The notes beneath the pieces are model-generated. The model did not search any database. It worked only from the letters and a program-made list of their open reading frames with translations, and was not told the DNA's origin. Of a DNA stretch of 13,747 nt, positions 1-5,842 are shown piece by piece. A program made the translations under genes and the position numbers. The number at the start of each line of letters is the position of its first letter. The stretch's first letter is position 1. Location of the stretch: NCBI GenBank assembly GCA_023394255.1, contig JAEXAZ010000098.1, positions 1-13,747 on the forward strand, given 5' to 3'. This DNA is from Bacillota bacterium. GTDB lineage: Bacteria; Bacillota; Clostridia; Oscillospirales; Ruminococcaceae.

Positions 1-1421
1 CGTCCCGTGCGCTGCACCGTCCGGTCAAAATCACGCTGAACCGGGAGGAATCGCTCAATCTTTCCACCAAACGGCACCCCTATCAGATCGACTATGAAAT
101 TGGCCTGCGCAGGGATGGCTGCATCCGGTTTGTCGACGCGCGGTTCCTGAGCGACGGGGGCCCATACCGGAATTTAAGCCCCGGCGTGCTGGAGCAGAGC
201 ATGATTTTCAGCTGCGGGCCTTACCGTATCCCGAACGGCCGCGTGCGAGGGAAGTCTTTAAAAACGAACAACACACTTTCAGGGGCGTTTCGTGGGTTCG
301 GCATCAATCAGGCGGCCATTTCTGTCGAAGTCGCGCTGGATATTGCGGCGGAAAAGCTGGGAATCGACCCGTTTGAACTGCGGCTGCGCAATGCCGTGGA
401 TTCCGGGGACGTCACATTTTCCGGCCAGCATGTGCAGTATAGCGTAGGTATTCGCGACACCATTTCGCTCTGCCGCGACAGGCTGCGTGAGGTCTTAAAA
501 GAGTATGAAGGGCGGTATCCCGACGGCACGAAAGTGCTGGGCTGGGGGATGGCGAGCGGTTATAAAAATGTGGGCGTCGGAAAGGGCGTGCCCGACGACG
601 GGGGCGCGATTCTGACGAAAACGGCGGAGGGCAAAATCGAACTGCGCGTTTCCGGCATCGATATGGGACAGGGCTTCCGCACGGCGATGCGCCAGCTCGC
701 CGCGGAAGCGCTCGATGAGGAGCCGGAGAATATCTTTCTGATCAACGGGGACACCTCCCTGACGCCTAAGCATGGACAGGCGGTCAGCGAACGGCAGACG
801 CTCAACAGCGGAAACGCGGTGGTGCGGGCGGCGAAGCTGCTGCTGGAAAAACTCGAACAGGACCCCTGGAAACCGGGAGAAGCCCGGTCGGCGCGCTACG
901 ATTATGTCGCGCCGAAAACCTATGCCCTGCACGATGAGGAGGGCCGCAAAAAAGCGGGGAACCAATACCGCAATTACCCGTCCTATGCCTATACCACACA
1001 GGCTGCGATTATAGAGGTGGATACGGCGACCGGCAAAACGAAGGTGCTGAAAGTAGTGGCGGTCCATGACGTGGGCCGTGCGATCAATCCGCATATCATC
1101 GAAGGCCAGATCGAGGGAAGCTGCTCCATGGGGATCGGGTACGCGCTGACGGAGCATTTTTCCGTCGTGGACGGTGTACCCCTGGAAAAAAATTATGGAA
1201 AGCTGGGGATGCCGACGATTGACGAGACGCCGGAATACGAGCTGATCCTTGTGGAAGATCCGGAACCGGAAGGGCCGTTCGGCGCCAAAGGTATTTCAGA
1301 GGTTGCAACGGTGCCAATGACGCCCGCGGTGATGAACGCAGTCTGCCATGCGATCGGCCTGCGGTTTTTTACGCTGCCGATCACCCCTCAGGCCATTCTG
1401 GATGGCCTGAGGAAAAAATGA
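1..1421 (+). CDS. Xanthine dehydrogenase-family molybdopterin-binding subunit (5' truncated)
   Basis: This is the C-terminal portion of the large, molybdenum-cofactor-binding subunit of a xanthine dehydrogenase/aldehyde oxidase-type hydroxylase. The reading frame is open from base 3, giving 472 visible residues and a TGA stop at 1419-1421. Family members are usually about 750-800 residues, so roughly 300 N-terminal residues lie outside the window. Visible hallmarks are the GAFRGFG segment (bases 294-314), a GQG..T...Q..AE segment near 663-707, the SERQTLNSGNA segment near 786-818, and GPFGAKGISE near 1272-1301, which ends in the expected catalytic glutamate. These proteins hydroxylate purines or other N-heterocycles with water as oxygen source, using partner FAD and 2Fe-2S subunits not seen here. 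The substrate cannot be read from the sequence. The unsplit chain argues against the two-piece large subunit of Eubacterium barkeri nicotinate dehydrogenase. The niaR-type gene starts 71 bases downstream but has its own promoter. Confidence 0.93.
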   Translation, partial: SRALHRPVKITLNREESLNLSTKRHPYQIDYEIGLRRDGCIRFVDARFLSDGGPYRNLSPGVLEQSMIFSCGPYRIPNGRVRGKSLKTNNTLSGAFRGFGINQAAISVEVALDIAAEKLGIDPFELRLRNAVDSGDVTFSGQHVQYSVGIRDTISLCRDRLREVLKEYEGRYPDGTKVLGWGMASGYKNVGVGKGVPDDGGAILTKTAEGKIELRVSGIDMGQGFRTAMRQLAAEALDEEPENIFLINGDTSLTPKHGQAVSERQTLNSGNAVVRAAKLLLEKLEQDPWKPGEARSARYDYVAPKTYALHDEEGRKKAGNQYRNYPSYAYTTQAAIIEVDTATGKTKVLKVVAVHDVGRAINPHIIEGQIEGSCSMGIGYALTEHFSVVDGVPLEKNYGKLGMPTIDETPEYELILVEDPEPEGPFGAKGISEVATVPMTPAVMNAVCHAIGLRFFTLPITPQAILDGLRKK

Positions 1422-1434
1422 CCCTGTGCCGCGA

Positions 1435-1463
1435 TTGACAGCCGCTTCCAATCTGTTTATACT
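1435..1463 (+). promoter_or_regulatory. Sigma-A-type promoter for the niaR-like gene
   Basis: TTGACA at 1435-1440, a 17-base spacer and TATACT at 1458-1463 form a near-consensus housekeeping promoter. It starts only 14 bases after the stop of the molybdenum-subunit gene and would initiate near 1470, giving a short leader of about 22 bases before the ATG at 1493. The regulator can therefore be expressed independently of the upstream gene. I saw no clear NiaR operator palindrome around it. Confidence 0.82.
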
Positions 1464-1492
1464 GGGAGTATTATCGGAAGGGGGTGCCGCCT

Positions 1493-2008
1493 ATGCCGAA
1501 GACACGCAGGGAATGGATCCTGGAGATTCTGTCCGACGGGAAAACAGTCAGCGCAAATACGCTGGCGGCAATGCTTCAGGTCAGCCGGCAGGCGATTCTA
1601 AACGAAATCGCTCTGCTCCGTGCATTAGACTATGAGATTGTGGCGACTCCGAAGGGCTACCGGCTGGGGCAAAGGAGCCTGCCGAATGGCGTTACCAAAC
1701 AGATTCGGGTCCGGCACGCGCCGGAGCAGACGCGCGAGGAACTGTATCTGATTACCGATCAGGGCGGCGCTGTTTTGGATGTCAGCGTGCGGCACCGCAC
1801 GCTGGGCAACCTGACGGGTGAGGTGCGGGTCTATTCCCGGTATGACGCGGACCGGTTTCTGGAACGCAGCAAAAATATCCCGCTGCTGTGCGGTATAACC
1901 GGCGGCAGCCATACCCATACAATCTGGGGCGCAGACAAAAACGTTCTCGAACGGGTGGAAGCCGCGCTTCGCAAAAGGGGATTTTTAGCGGAGAAAGAGG
2001 ATACCTGA
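1493..2008 (+). CDS. niaR: NiaR-type transcriptional repressor (HTH + 3H domain)
   Basis: A 171-residue protein with an N-terminal winged helix (about residues 5-58, with the helix-turn-helix around LAAMLQVSRQAILNEI) and a C-terminal 3H domain (about 70-168). This is the architecture of NiaR/YrxA repressors, which sense nicotinate and control NAD synthesis or niacin uptake genes. H75, E83, H140 and H142 have the spacing of the metal-binding residues I recall from the Thermotoga NiaR structure. H101 is the remaining conserved-type histidine. I prefer ATG 1493 over the in-frame GTG at 1484, because the purine-rich ribosome binding site at about 1477-1484 lies 8 bases before the ATG and would overlap the GTG. 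The gene is followed by a strong terminator. The family call is solid. The regulon here, and whether it includes the upstream hydroxylase, is inference. Confidence 0.88.
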   Translation: MPKTRREWILEILSDGKTVSANTLAAMLQVSRQAILNEIALLRALDYEIVATPKGYRLGQRSLPNGVTKQIRVRHAPEQTREELYLITDQGGAVLDVSVRHRTLGNLTGEVRVYSRYDADRFLERSKNIPLLCGITGGSHTHTIWGADKNVLERVEAALRKRGFLAEKEDT

Positions 2009-2092
2009 ACCAAAATGAAATCGATTACTGTGTAGAAATACAAGTTTTTTAGTGCATTCGGATGTTTCCAATTGCGCAAACAAAGAAAAAAT

Positions 2093-2137
2093 AAAAACCG
2101 CCTAAATCTGCATTATGGGCAGATTTAAGCGGTTTTT
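2093..2137. terminator. Bidirectional rho-independent terminator
   Basis: A 19-base arm at 2093-2111 pairs with 2119-2137 around a 7-base loop. Only one position is a C-A mismatch on the plus strand, and it becomes a G-U pair on the minus strand. There is a five-T run after the stem on the plus strand and a longer T-rich tract on the minus strand. It can end the niaR-like transcript on plus. On minus it sits 26 bases beyond the CCA end of the tRNA fragment, so it is probably the original terminator of that tRNA gene. Confidence 0.85.
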
Positions 2138-2162
2138 ACCGATGCTTTACAATGTTTTGTAT

Positions 2163-2189
2163 TGGCGGAGATGGAGAGATTCGAACTCT
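2163..2189 (-). repeat. Phage attachment site: 3' fragment of a tRNA gene (probably tRNA-Ser)
   Basis: Read on the minus strand, this segment gives most of a T-arm (AGAG, the T-loop TTCGAAT, then CTCTC), a 7-base acceptor strand CATCTCC, discriminator G and an encoded CCA ending at 2163. At the next position (2190) the base needed to complete the T-stem is wrong, and no anticodon or D arm follows, so the similarity to a tRNA stops here. Discriminator G and an acceptor that would pair with GGAGATG fit tRNA-Ser, but the isotype is inferred. The integrase stop codon is 34 bases away. This is the standard layout left by a tyrosine integrase that recombines into a tRNA 3' end. The intact tRNA should be at the far end of the element, outside the window. 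Confidence 0.8.
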
Positions 2190-2192
2190 ATT

Positions 2193-2216
2193 AAAATGCC
2201 TTTATAATCGCATTTT
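2193..2216 (-). other. Small hairpin between int and the att site
   Basis: A perfect 7-bp inverted repeat, AAAATGC at 2193-2199 and GCATTTT at 2210-2216, has a 10-base loop and lies just past the integrase stop codon. On the minus strand the stem ends in four T, so it could be a weak int terminator. It is nested inside a 9-bp inverted repeat (2169-2177 with 2216-2224) whose left arm lies in the tRNA acceptor end, so it may instead belong to the recombination site. Confidence 0.4.
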
Positions 2217-2222
2217 CTCCAT

Positions 2223-3317
2223 CTACTGTGTATTTTTTGTGTATTGGTTGAGCTTTTGTGCAGATTCAGCCATCTTCTTTTTTGTGATGTGAGTGTATAT
2301 ATCAAGCGTCGTTGAAATGTTTGCATGCCCTAGCATAGCCTGTGCGTCCTTGGCATCTATACCGGCTTCATGAAGGATTGTAGCAAATCCATGCCTAACG
2401 ATGTGAGGAGTTATCGTAAGCCCGGTTTCGCGCTGATAGTATAGCCATAAATCTTCTAGTCGGCTAGATGTTAGTAATGCCCCTTTTTCGTTAAACAAAA
2501 AATCATTTGGTTTTCCCCTTGGCAATTTTTCAGCCAATACGTCTAGCAGCACAATGTCACGATTCCCACGCTCTGTTTTAGGCTGCTTTGTGTGTGGTGA
2601 GTTCCCCTCATAATAAACACTTTTAGTGATGTGGATAATCTTTTCTTTCATGTCTATGTCTTTATATTGAATAGCAAGAGCCTCGCCGCGCCTACAGCCG
2701 GTATAAAGCAGAAAGTATGCAAACAGCCCGAACGGCTTGTCTATGCTGGTTTTGATAATTTCGACTTCTTCTGGCGTAGGAGGGCGGCGGTAAGATCGTT
2801 TTAGCCCCTTTGGAGTTTGAATATACTCTGCCGGATTATGCTCAATAATTCCATTTCCTGCGGCATATTTAAAAATTAAATTGAGTACCAAAAGCTGATT
2901 ACTGTATGTCTTTTGTGCCCATGTTTTAGGCAGACTATTAACAAACGCCTTTACATCTGGAGGCCCTATATCCTTAATATAGGTATTATCAAAATATTTA
3001 ACGGTACGTTTATAGGCCGGCGTGTAATTTCGCAACGAATTAACAGCCAGTGTTTTTGAGTGCTCCGCCCACCAAGATTCTGCAATTTCTTTAAAAATAG
3101 GCCCCGCTTCTTTTTTCCCCTGGTAGGAAATCATTTTTTGTTCAACTTCTTTTTCGGTTTTTCCCCGGAATGGGACCCGCTTTCCGTCAACAGTAACGAT
3201 CTTTTCATAAAGCCCATCAGGGCGTCGATACATTTTTTTCTTGTCCTGCGGAGCTCCACAGTGGTTGCAAAATTTGCTGCCGTCCGGTATTTCCTTGCGG
3301 CACTTTCTGCATCTCAT
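2223..3317 (-). CDS. int: Tyrosine-family phage integrase with N-terminal zinc ribbon
   Basis: A 364-residue site-specific recombinase that would integrate and excise the element at the adjacent tRNA site. The C-terminal catalytic domain (about 175-355) shows R209 in TGCRRGEAL, K247, H305 and R308 in HIVRH, H331 in LGHANISTTLDIY, and the nucleophile Y341. A core-binding SAM-like domain lies at about 72-155. At the very N terminus C3, C6, C17 and C20 form a CxxC-x10-CxxC zinc ribbon, followed by a short basic region that probably contacts arm sites. The frame extends 21 codons further upstream, but the ATG at 3315-3317 is chosen because GGAGAGGTG lies 9 bases before it and the zinc ribbon begins there. 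It is clearly AT-richer than the chromosomal flank. The family is certain; the role of the zinc ribbon is inferred. Confidence 0.95.
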   Translation of the reverse strand: MRCRKCRKEIPDGSKFCNHCGAPQDKKKMYRRPDGLYEKIVTVDGKRVPFRGKTEKEVEQKMISYQGKKEAGPIFKEIAESWWAEHSKTLAVNSLRNYTPAYKRTVKYFDNTYIKDIGPPDVKAFVNSLPKTWAQKTYSNQLLVLNLIFKYAAGNGIIEHNPAEYIQTPKGLKRSYRRPPTPEEVEIIKTSIDKPFGLFAYFLLYTGCRRGEALAIQYKDIDMKEKIIHITKSVYYEGNSPHTKQPKTERGNRDIVLLDVLAEKLPRGKPNDFLFNEKGALLTSSRLEDLWLYYQRETGLTITPHIVRHGFATILHEAGIDAKDAQAMLGHANISTTLDIYTHITKKKMAESAQKLNQYTKNTQ

Positions 3318-3341
3318 AATAAAAAACACCTCTCCAAGCCC

Positions 3342-3370
3342 TTGCGATTTGGCTTGTAAGGTGTTACAAT
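3342..3370 (+). promoter_or_regulatory. Candidate promoter for a plus-strand small RNA
   Basis: TTGCGA at 3342-3347, a 17-base spacer and TACAAT at 3365-3370 match the housekeeping consensus at 4 of 6 and 5 of 6 positions. It points away from int toward the terminator-like hairpin at 3418-3455. No plus-strand gene lies here, so it would drive a short non-coding transcript. Confidence 0.4.
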
Positions 3371-3376
3371 CAAATA

Positions 3377-3455
3377 GCAAGAACTATAAATTTTGACTGG
3401 TTTATAGGGCTTTCGGCGACCGTTCTCTGTTGGCGCAGAGGGCGGTCTTTTTTTT
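3377..3455 (+). ncRNA. Candidate small RNA in the int-immA gap
   Basis: The segment after the candidate promoter holds two hairpins. CTATAAA at 3384-3390 pairs with TTTATAG at 3401-3407. A 12-bp stem, 3418-3429 with 3436-3447, has two G-U pairs and is followed by eight T. The second is a canonical plus-strand terminator. The minus strand has no T run after the stem, so it does not serve as the immA terminator. No start codon with a ribosome binding site is present. The predicted RNA is about 75-80 nt and would end three bases before the immA stop on the opposite strand. Integrase-adjacent RNA motifs are known in Firmicute phages, but I cannot match this one to a family. Confidence 0.42.
3418..3455 (+). 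terminator. Rho-independent terminator on the plus strand
   Basis: A 12-bp stem (3418-3429 with 3436-3447) with a 6-base loop is followed by eight T at 3448-3455. It is well formed only for plus-strand transcription, although both flanking genes are on minus. The most likely source is the candidate small RNA just upstream. Confidence 0.75.
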
Positions 3456-3457
3456 AT

Positions 3458-4273
3458 TTAAACATCATAGAGCCATTTTTCTTCGGCTTTTCTTAGCCCA
3501 ATGTCATAATCGACTGCTTCGTACTGTATTTCCAATATTTCATTCCGATAGTGGGCATGGGTAGCAGTTATTAACATATCTTCGTATGGCATCGGGCTTT
3601 CTTTGAAGATGTCCTCTAGCAGTACCCTTTCCCTATCGTTTAAGGAGTCTACTGTAAATCCCAATTTTGATAATTGAAATTGGGAAAGCACTTTAATTCT
3701 ATTAAAATCAACTCCGTTAAGATATTGATAAATTTCATATTTTAAGCTTTCTAGTCTATACTTGACAAACGCTTCTGAAACAAAAAAATTTTTGCATAGA
3801 AAAGACTTTAACTCTTCAATCCCCCACCAATTATTAAACTTATCTTTGCGCGCCCCGATAATTTTTAAAATCTCTTCGTATGGAGCGATAAGCTCCGCTG
3901 CCCCTTCATTGGCTTGCCATTCCAGGTATTTGTCTTGATATGGCCTTGCTTTTTCATAGCAATTAAAGGTTTTGCCTTTTCCATCTCTATGTATATTAAG
4001 GTGTATCAGCTCGTGCGCACAGTAAAAATTGCTTTCGCAAGATGACTGTTTACTATTTAGCATGATGATGTCTTTTTCGCCGTATTTATCAGGCAAAACA
4101 GCCATTCCCTGTAGACCATTGGTTTTGAAAGGTACACGCTCAATTTCTATCTGATCATCGTGATTACAATATTCAACTAAATCTATCGGGTAGGGTAAAT
4201 TTGATAAATGCATATGGCCACGCAAAGTTTGAATTTTTTTATAAAGATCACGCTTTGTCAAGTACCTGTCCAT
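3458..4273 (-). CDS. immA: ImmA/IrrE-family metallo-endopeptidase
   Basis: A 271-residue protein with the zinc protease motif HELIH (H87, E88, H91) and a downstream EWQANEGAAELIAP block, in which E118 is the expected third ligand. By analogy with ImmA of ICEBs1, it should cleave the phage repressor encoded immediately upstream and so induce the element after DNA damage or another signal. The substrate here is inferred from gene order. ATG 4273 is preceded by GGAGGT. The gene starts 11 bases after the repressor stop, so both are on one transcript. About 130 residues follow the protease core; I do not recognise a domain there, and they may be the sensing or repressor-contact part. Confidence 0.9.
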   Translation of the reverse strand: MDRYLTKRDLYKKIQTLRGHMHLSNLPYPIDLVEYCNHDDQIEIERVPFKTNGLQGMAVLPDKYGEKDIIMLNSKQSSCESNFYCAHELIHLNIHRDGKGKTFNCYEKARPYQDKYLEWQANEGAAELIAPYEEILKIIGARKDKFNNWWGIEELKSFLCKNFFVSEAFVKYRLESLKYEIYQYLNGVDFNRIKVLSQFQLSKLGFTVDSLNDRERVLLEDIFKESPMPYEDMLITATHAHYRNEILEIQYEAVDYDIGLRKAEEKWLYDV

Positions 4274-4284
4274 TTTACCTCCGT

Positions 4285-4608
4285 CTATTTATCTTTATTG
4301 CGAATTCGCTTAATAGTCTCAATTGCCAGTTTTATATCGTCAGGATCTATTTCAGCGTCCTGGGCTTCTTTTGCATAATTTAAATACACACCACAAAGCT
4401 CCTCATCGGTGGGGCTTTTTTCGCGTCCAAGTAAGTAATCGACGGAGACATTGAAATAGTCGGCGACCTTTTGCAGCTTGTCCGTATTTGGCGATGATTT
4501 ATCCCACTTAACAATTGTTCCGTTTCCAAAGCCAAGCTCTGACTCTAAATTTGGCAGGCTCAATCCCTTGCTGTTTGCGAGCTCGCGAATCCTATCTCTT
4601 AGCGTCAT
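4285..4608 (-). CDS. Xre-family phage repressor (CI/ImmR-like)
   Basis: A 107-residue DNA-binding protein with an N-terminal HTH_3 domain (about residues 1-65: TLRDRIRELANSKGLSL through KVADYFNVSVDYLLGRE) and a short helical C-terminal tail. Position and partnership with ImmA make it the probable lysogeny repressor. The frame extends 36 codons upstream to 4716, but ATG 4608 is preferred: GAGGAGA precedes it by about 7 bases and the HTH begins there. About 55% of the aligned N-terminal 62 residues are identical to the opposing regulator at 4854-5150. A candidate promoter at 4787-4815 would give a leader of about 170 bases that runs through the opposing promoter. Candidate operators are at 4627, 4658, 4755 and 4792. 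Confidence 0.88.
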   Translation of the reverse strand: MTLRDRIRELANSKGLSLPNLESELGFGNGTIVKWDKSSPNTDKLQKVADYFNVSVDYLLGREKSPTDEELCGVYLNYAKEAQDAEIDPDDIKLAIETIKRIRNKDK

Positions 4609-4626
4609 ATTAATTCTCCTCATGTT

Positions 4627-4641
4627 ACAAGAAAAATATCT
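4627..4641 (+). promoter_or_regulatory. Candidate operator O1
   Basis: The sequence ACAAGAAAAATATCT matches the consensus ACWAGAAWATAATCT at 13 of 15 positions. It lies just upstream of the plus-strand -35 element and 31 bases, about three helical turns, from the next copy. The inner 12 bases keep the AGA-N6-TCT dyad expected of an Xre dimer site. Confidence 0.5.
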
Positions 4642-4651
4642 CGTAAAACTA

Positions 4652-4680
4652 TTGACAACAAGAAAATAATCATGTATCAT
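4652..4680 (+). promoter_or_regulatory. Rightward early promoter
   Basis: TTGACA at 4652-4657, 17 bases and TATCAT at 4675-4680 form a strong sigma-A-type promoter. It reads toward the second Xre gene, with initiation near 4687 and a leader of about 167 bases. Its spacer contains candidate operator O2. It faces the minus-strand promoter at 4787-4815, so the two predicted transcripts overlap by about 94 bases. Confidence 0.72.
4658..4672 (+). promoter_or_regulatory. Candidate operator O2, inside the rightward promoter spacer
   Basis: ACAAGAAAATAATCA matches the consensus at 14 of 15 positions and begins directly after the TTGACA box. A bound regulator would sit between -35 and -10 and block RNA polymerase. 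Confidence 0.55.
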
Positions 4681-4754
4681 GAGATTACAGCGAGAGCAAA
4701 ATCGCATGTAGTTCATGAAATCCCGGTATAATGCGCCAACATTGTATCGGGGTT

Positions 4755-4769
4755 ACTAGAATATAATCT
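4755..4769 (+). promoter_or_regulatory. Candidate operator O3
   Basis: ACTAGAATATAATCT is a full match to the consensus ACWAGAAWATAATCT. It lies just downstream of the predicted minus-strand start and forms an inverted pair with O4, 14 of 15 arm positions matching. Confidence 0.58.
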
Positions 4770-4786
4770 TTACTGCCTACAATGAT

Positions 4787-4815
4787 ATATTAGATTATTT
4801 TCTAGTAGATGTCAA
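4787..4815 (-). promoter_or_regulatory. Leftward promoter for repressor-immA
   Basis: On the minus strand TTGACA (4815-4810), 17 bases and TAATAT (4792-4787) form a promoter with a perfect -35 and a 4-of-6 -10. Transcription would start near 4780 and run leftward through the opposing promoter before reaching the repressor ATG at 4608. O4 fills its spacer. Confidence 0.62.
4792..4806 (-). promoter_or_regulatory. Candidate operator O4, inside the leftward promoter spacer
   Basis: Read on minus, ACTAGAAAATAATCT is a full match to the consensus. It is oriented relative to its promoter as O2 is to the rightward one, starting 3 bases after the -35 box. Confidence 0.58.
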
Positions 4816-4853
4816 TACCTTACACACAAAAATTTACAAAAGGAGGTGTAATC

Positions 4854-5150
4854 TTGCTTTTTGATAGGGTAAAAGAGTTGTGTGCATCAAAAGGAGTGAC
4901 AATTTTTAAGCTAGAAAGAGAGCTCGGATTTGCAAATGCTTCAATTTCCAGGTGGAAAACGTCATACCCGAGTGCTGACAGACTAAAAAAAGTTGCTGAT
5001 TATTTTGGCGTATCTGTGGATGATCTACTTGACAGAAATGCGCTGAGATTATCTGACGAGAGCAAACGCATTGCAGAACTATTCGACAAGATGCCAAAAG
5101 ATAAACAGGATTTGGTCCGCTGCTATATTGGCATGATCTATCCAAATTGA
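4854..5150 (+). CDS. Second Xre-family regulator (Cro-like paralogue of the repressor)
   Basis: A 98-residue protein with an HTH_3 domain (about 1-63, ending KVADYFGVSVDDLLDRN) and a short helical tail. The TTG start at 4854 is chosen because AAAGGAGG lies 7 bases before it and the HTH begins immediately. The in-frame ATG at 4809 has no ribosome binding site and adds 15 unrelated residues. Its strong similarity to the opposing repressor, opposite orientation and shared operator sequence suggest a Cro-like competitor, though a second repressor is equally possible. It is the first gene of the rightward early operon and ends 9 bases before the Rha-family gene. Confidence 0.82.
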   Translation: MLFDRVKELCASKGVTIFKLERELGFANASISRWKTSYPSADRLKKVADYFGVSVDDLLDRNALRLSDESKRIAELFDKMPKDKQDLVRCYIGMIYPN

Positions 5151-5159
5151 GGAGGAAGT

Positions 5160-5825
5160 ATGAAGCAACTTATTCCAATGGACGATTACGGTATCTTCTG
5201 TGATGCCAAGGACACGGCAAGGGCAAATAGCCTTTTGGTGGCACAGATGTTTGAAAAACGTCATGACATCGTTCTAAGAGACGTTCGTAACCTTGATTGT
5301 TCGCAAGAGTTTCGACTCCTCAATTTTGTGGAGTCCTCTTACAAAAACGAGCAGGGGAAAAAGCAACCTTGTTATGACATGACCCGCGACGGATTTGTTT
5401 TCCTAGTCATGGGGTATCGGGGCAAGAAAGCTGCGAAGTTCAAAGAGGACTATATCCGCCGTTTCAATCAGATGGAATCCTTTATTAAAACCCTTGTGTC
5501 TGCCCGCCACGATTTCCCACTGCTGACCGAAAATATCAAGCTTCTGCACGATGACCCGAAACCGTATCACTTTTCCAACGAGTGTGATTTAATCAATCGG
5601 ATTGTTACTGGAAAGCCCGCAAAGAAAATCCGAGAGGAAAACGGTCTGGCAAAAGGTGAAAGCATCAGGCCGTATCTAACGGATGAACAAATTAAATTGT
5701 TGGACGTGCTTCAAAAGGTAGATGTCGGCCTGTTGGTTTCCGTACCGGATTTTAATCAGCGCAAAAGGCATCTGGAGTGGTACGTGATGAAATGGAAGCA
5801 GGCGCAACATGGCGGTGCAGCATAG
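5160..5825 (+). CDS. Rha-family phage regulatory protein / antirepressor-like
   Basis: A 221-residue protein. Residues about 20-110 match the pRha domain: ANSLLVAQMFEKRHDIVLRD, then MTRDGFVFLVMGYRGKKAAK and the YIRRFNQME helix. The C-terminal part (about 135-215, beginning HFSNECDLINRIVTG) resembles C-terminal domains joined to phage antirepressor modules. It is rich in charged helices and ends in a basic, aromatic WYVMKWK stretch. Rha proteins are temperate-phage regulators whose biochemical action is poorly understood. GGAGGAAG precedes ATG 5160, and the gene is co-transcribed with the upstream Xre gene. Confidence 0.87.
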   Translation: MKQLIPMDDYGIFCDAKDTARANSLLVAQMFEKRHDIVLRDVRNLDCSQEFRLLNFVESSYKNEQGKKQPCYDMTRDGFVFLVMGYRGKKAAKFKEDYIRRFNQMESFIKTLVSARHDFPLLTENIKLLHDDPKPYHFSNECDLINRIVTGKPAKKIREENGLAKGESIRPYLTDEQIKLLDVLQKVDVGLLVSVPDFNQRKRHLEWYVMKWKQAQHGGAA

Positions 5826-5842
5826 GGGAGGTCGCGTTTTAT

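Noticed and set aside
495..1157. Long minus-strand open frame across the molybdenum-subunit gene
   Set aside because: It is antisense to strong family motifs on plus, has no ribosome binding site and encodes an arginine-rich, unrecognisable product typical of shadow frames in GC-rich coding DNA.
1..1421. Split nicotinate dehydrogenase large subunit as in Eubacterium barkeri
   Set aside because: The visible chain is continuous from before the GAFRGFG motif to the C-terminal catalytic glutamate, so it is not divided in that region.
2163..2240. Complete tRNA gene
   Set aside because: Only the T-arm and acceptor 3' strand are present; the sequence upstream on the minus strand is AT-rich spacer and int coding sequence.
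3418..3455. Hairpin as the terminator of immA
   Set aside because: On the minus strand the stem is preceded by A and not followed by T; the T run is only on the plus strand.
4727..4767. TATAAT boxes at 4727 and 4762 as rightward -10 elements
   Set aside because: Neither has an acceptable -35 at 16-18 bases upstream; the promoter at 4652-4680 is much stronger.
4809..4853. Upstream ATG start for the second Xre gene
   Set aside because: It has no ribosome binding site and overlaps the leftward -35 box. TTG 4854 has AAAGGAGG at the right distance.
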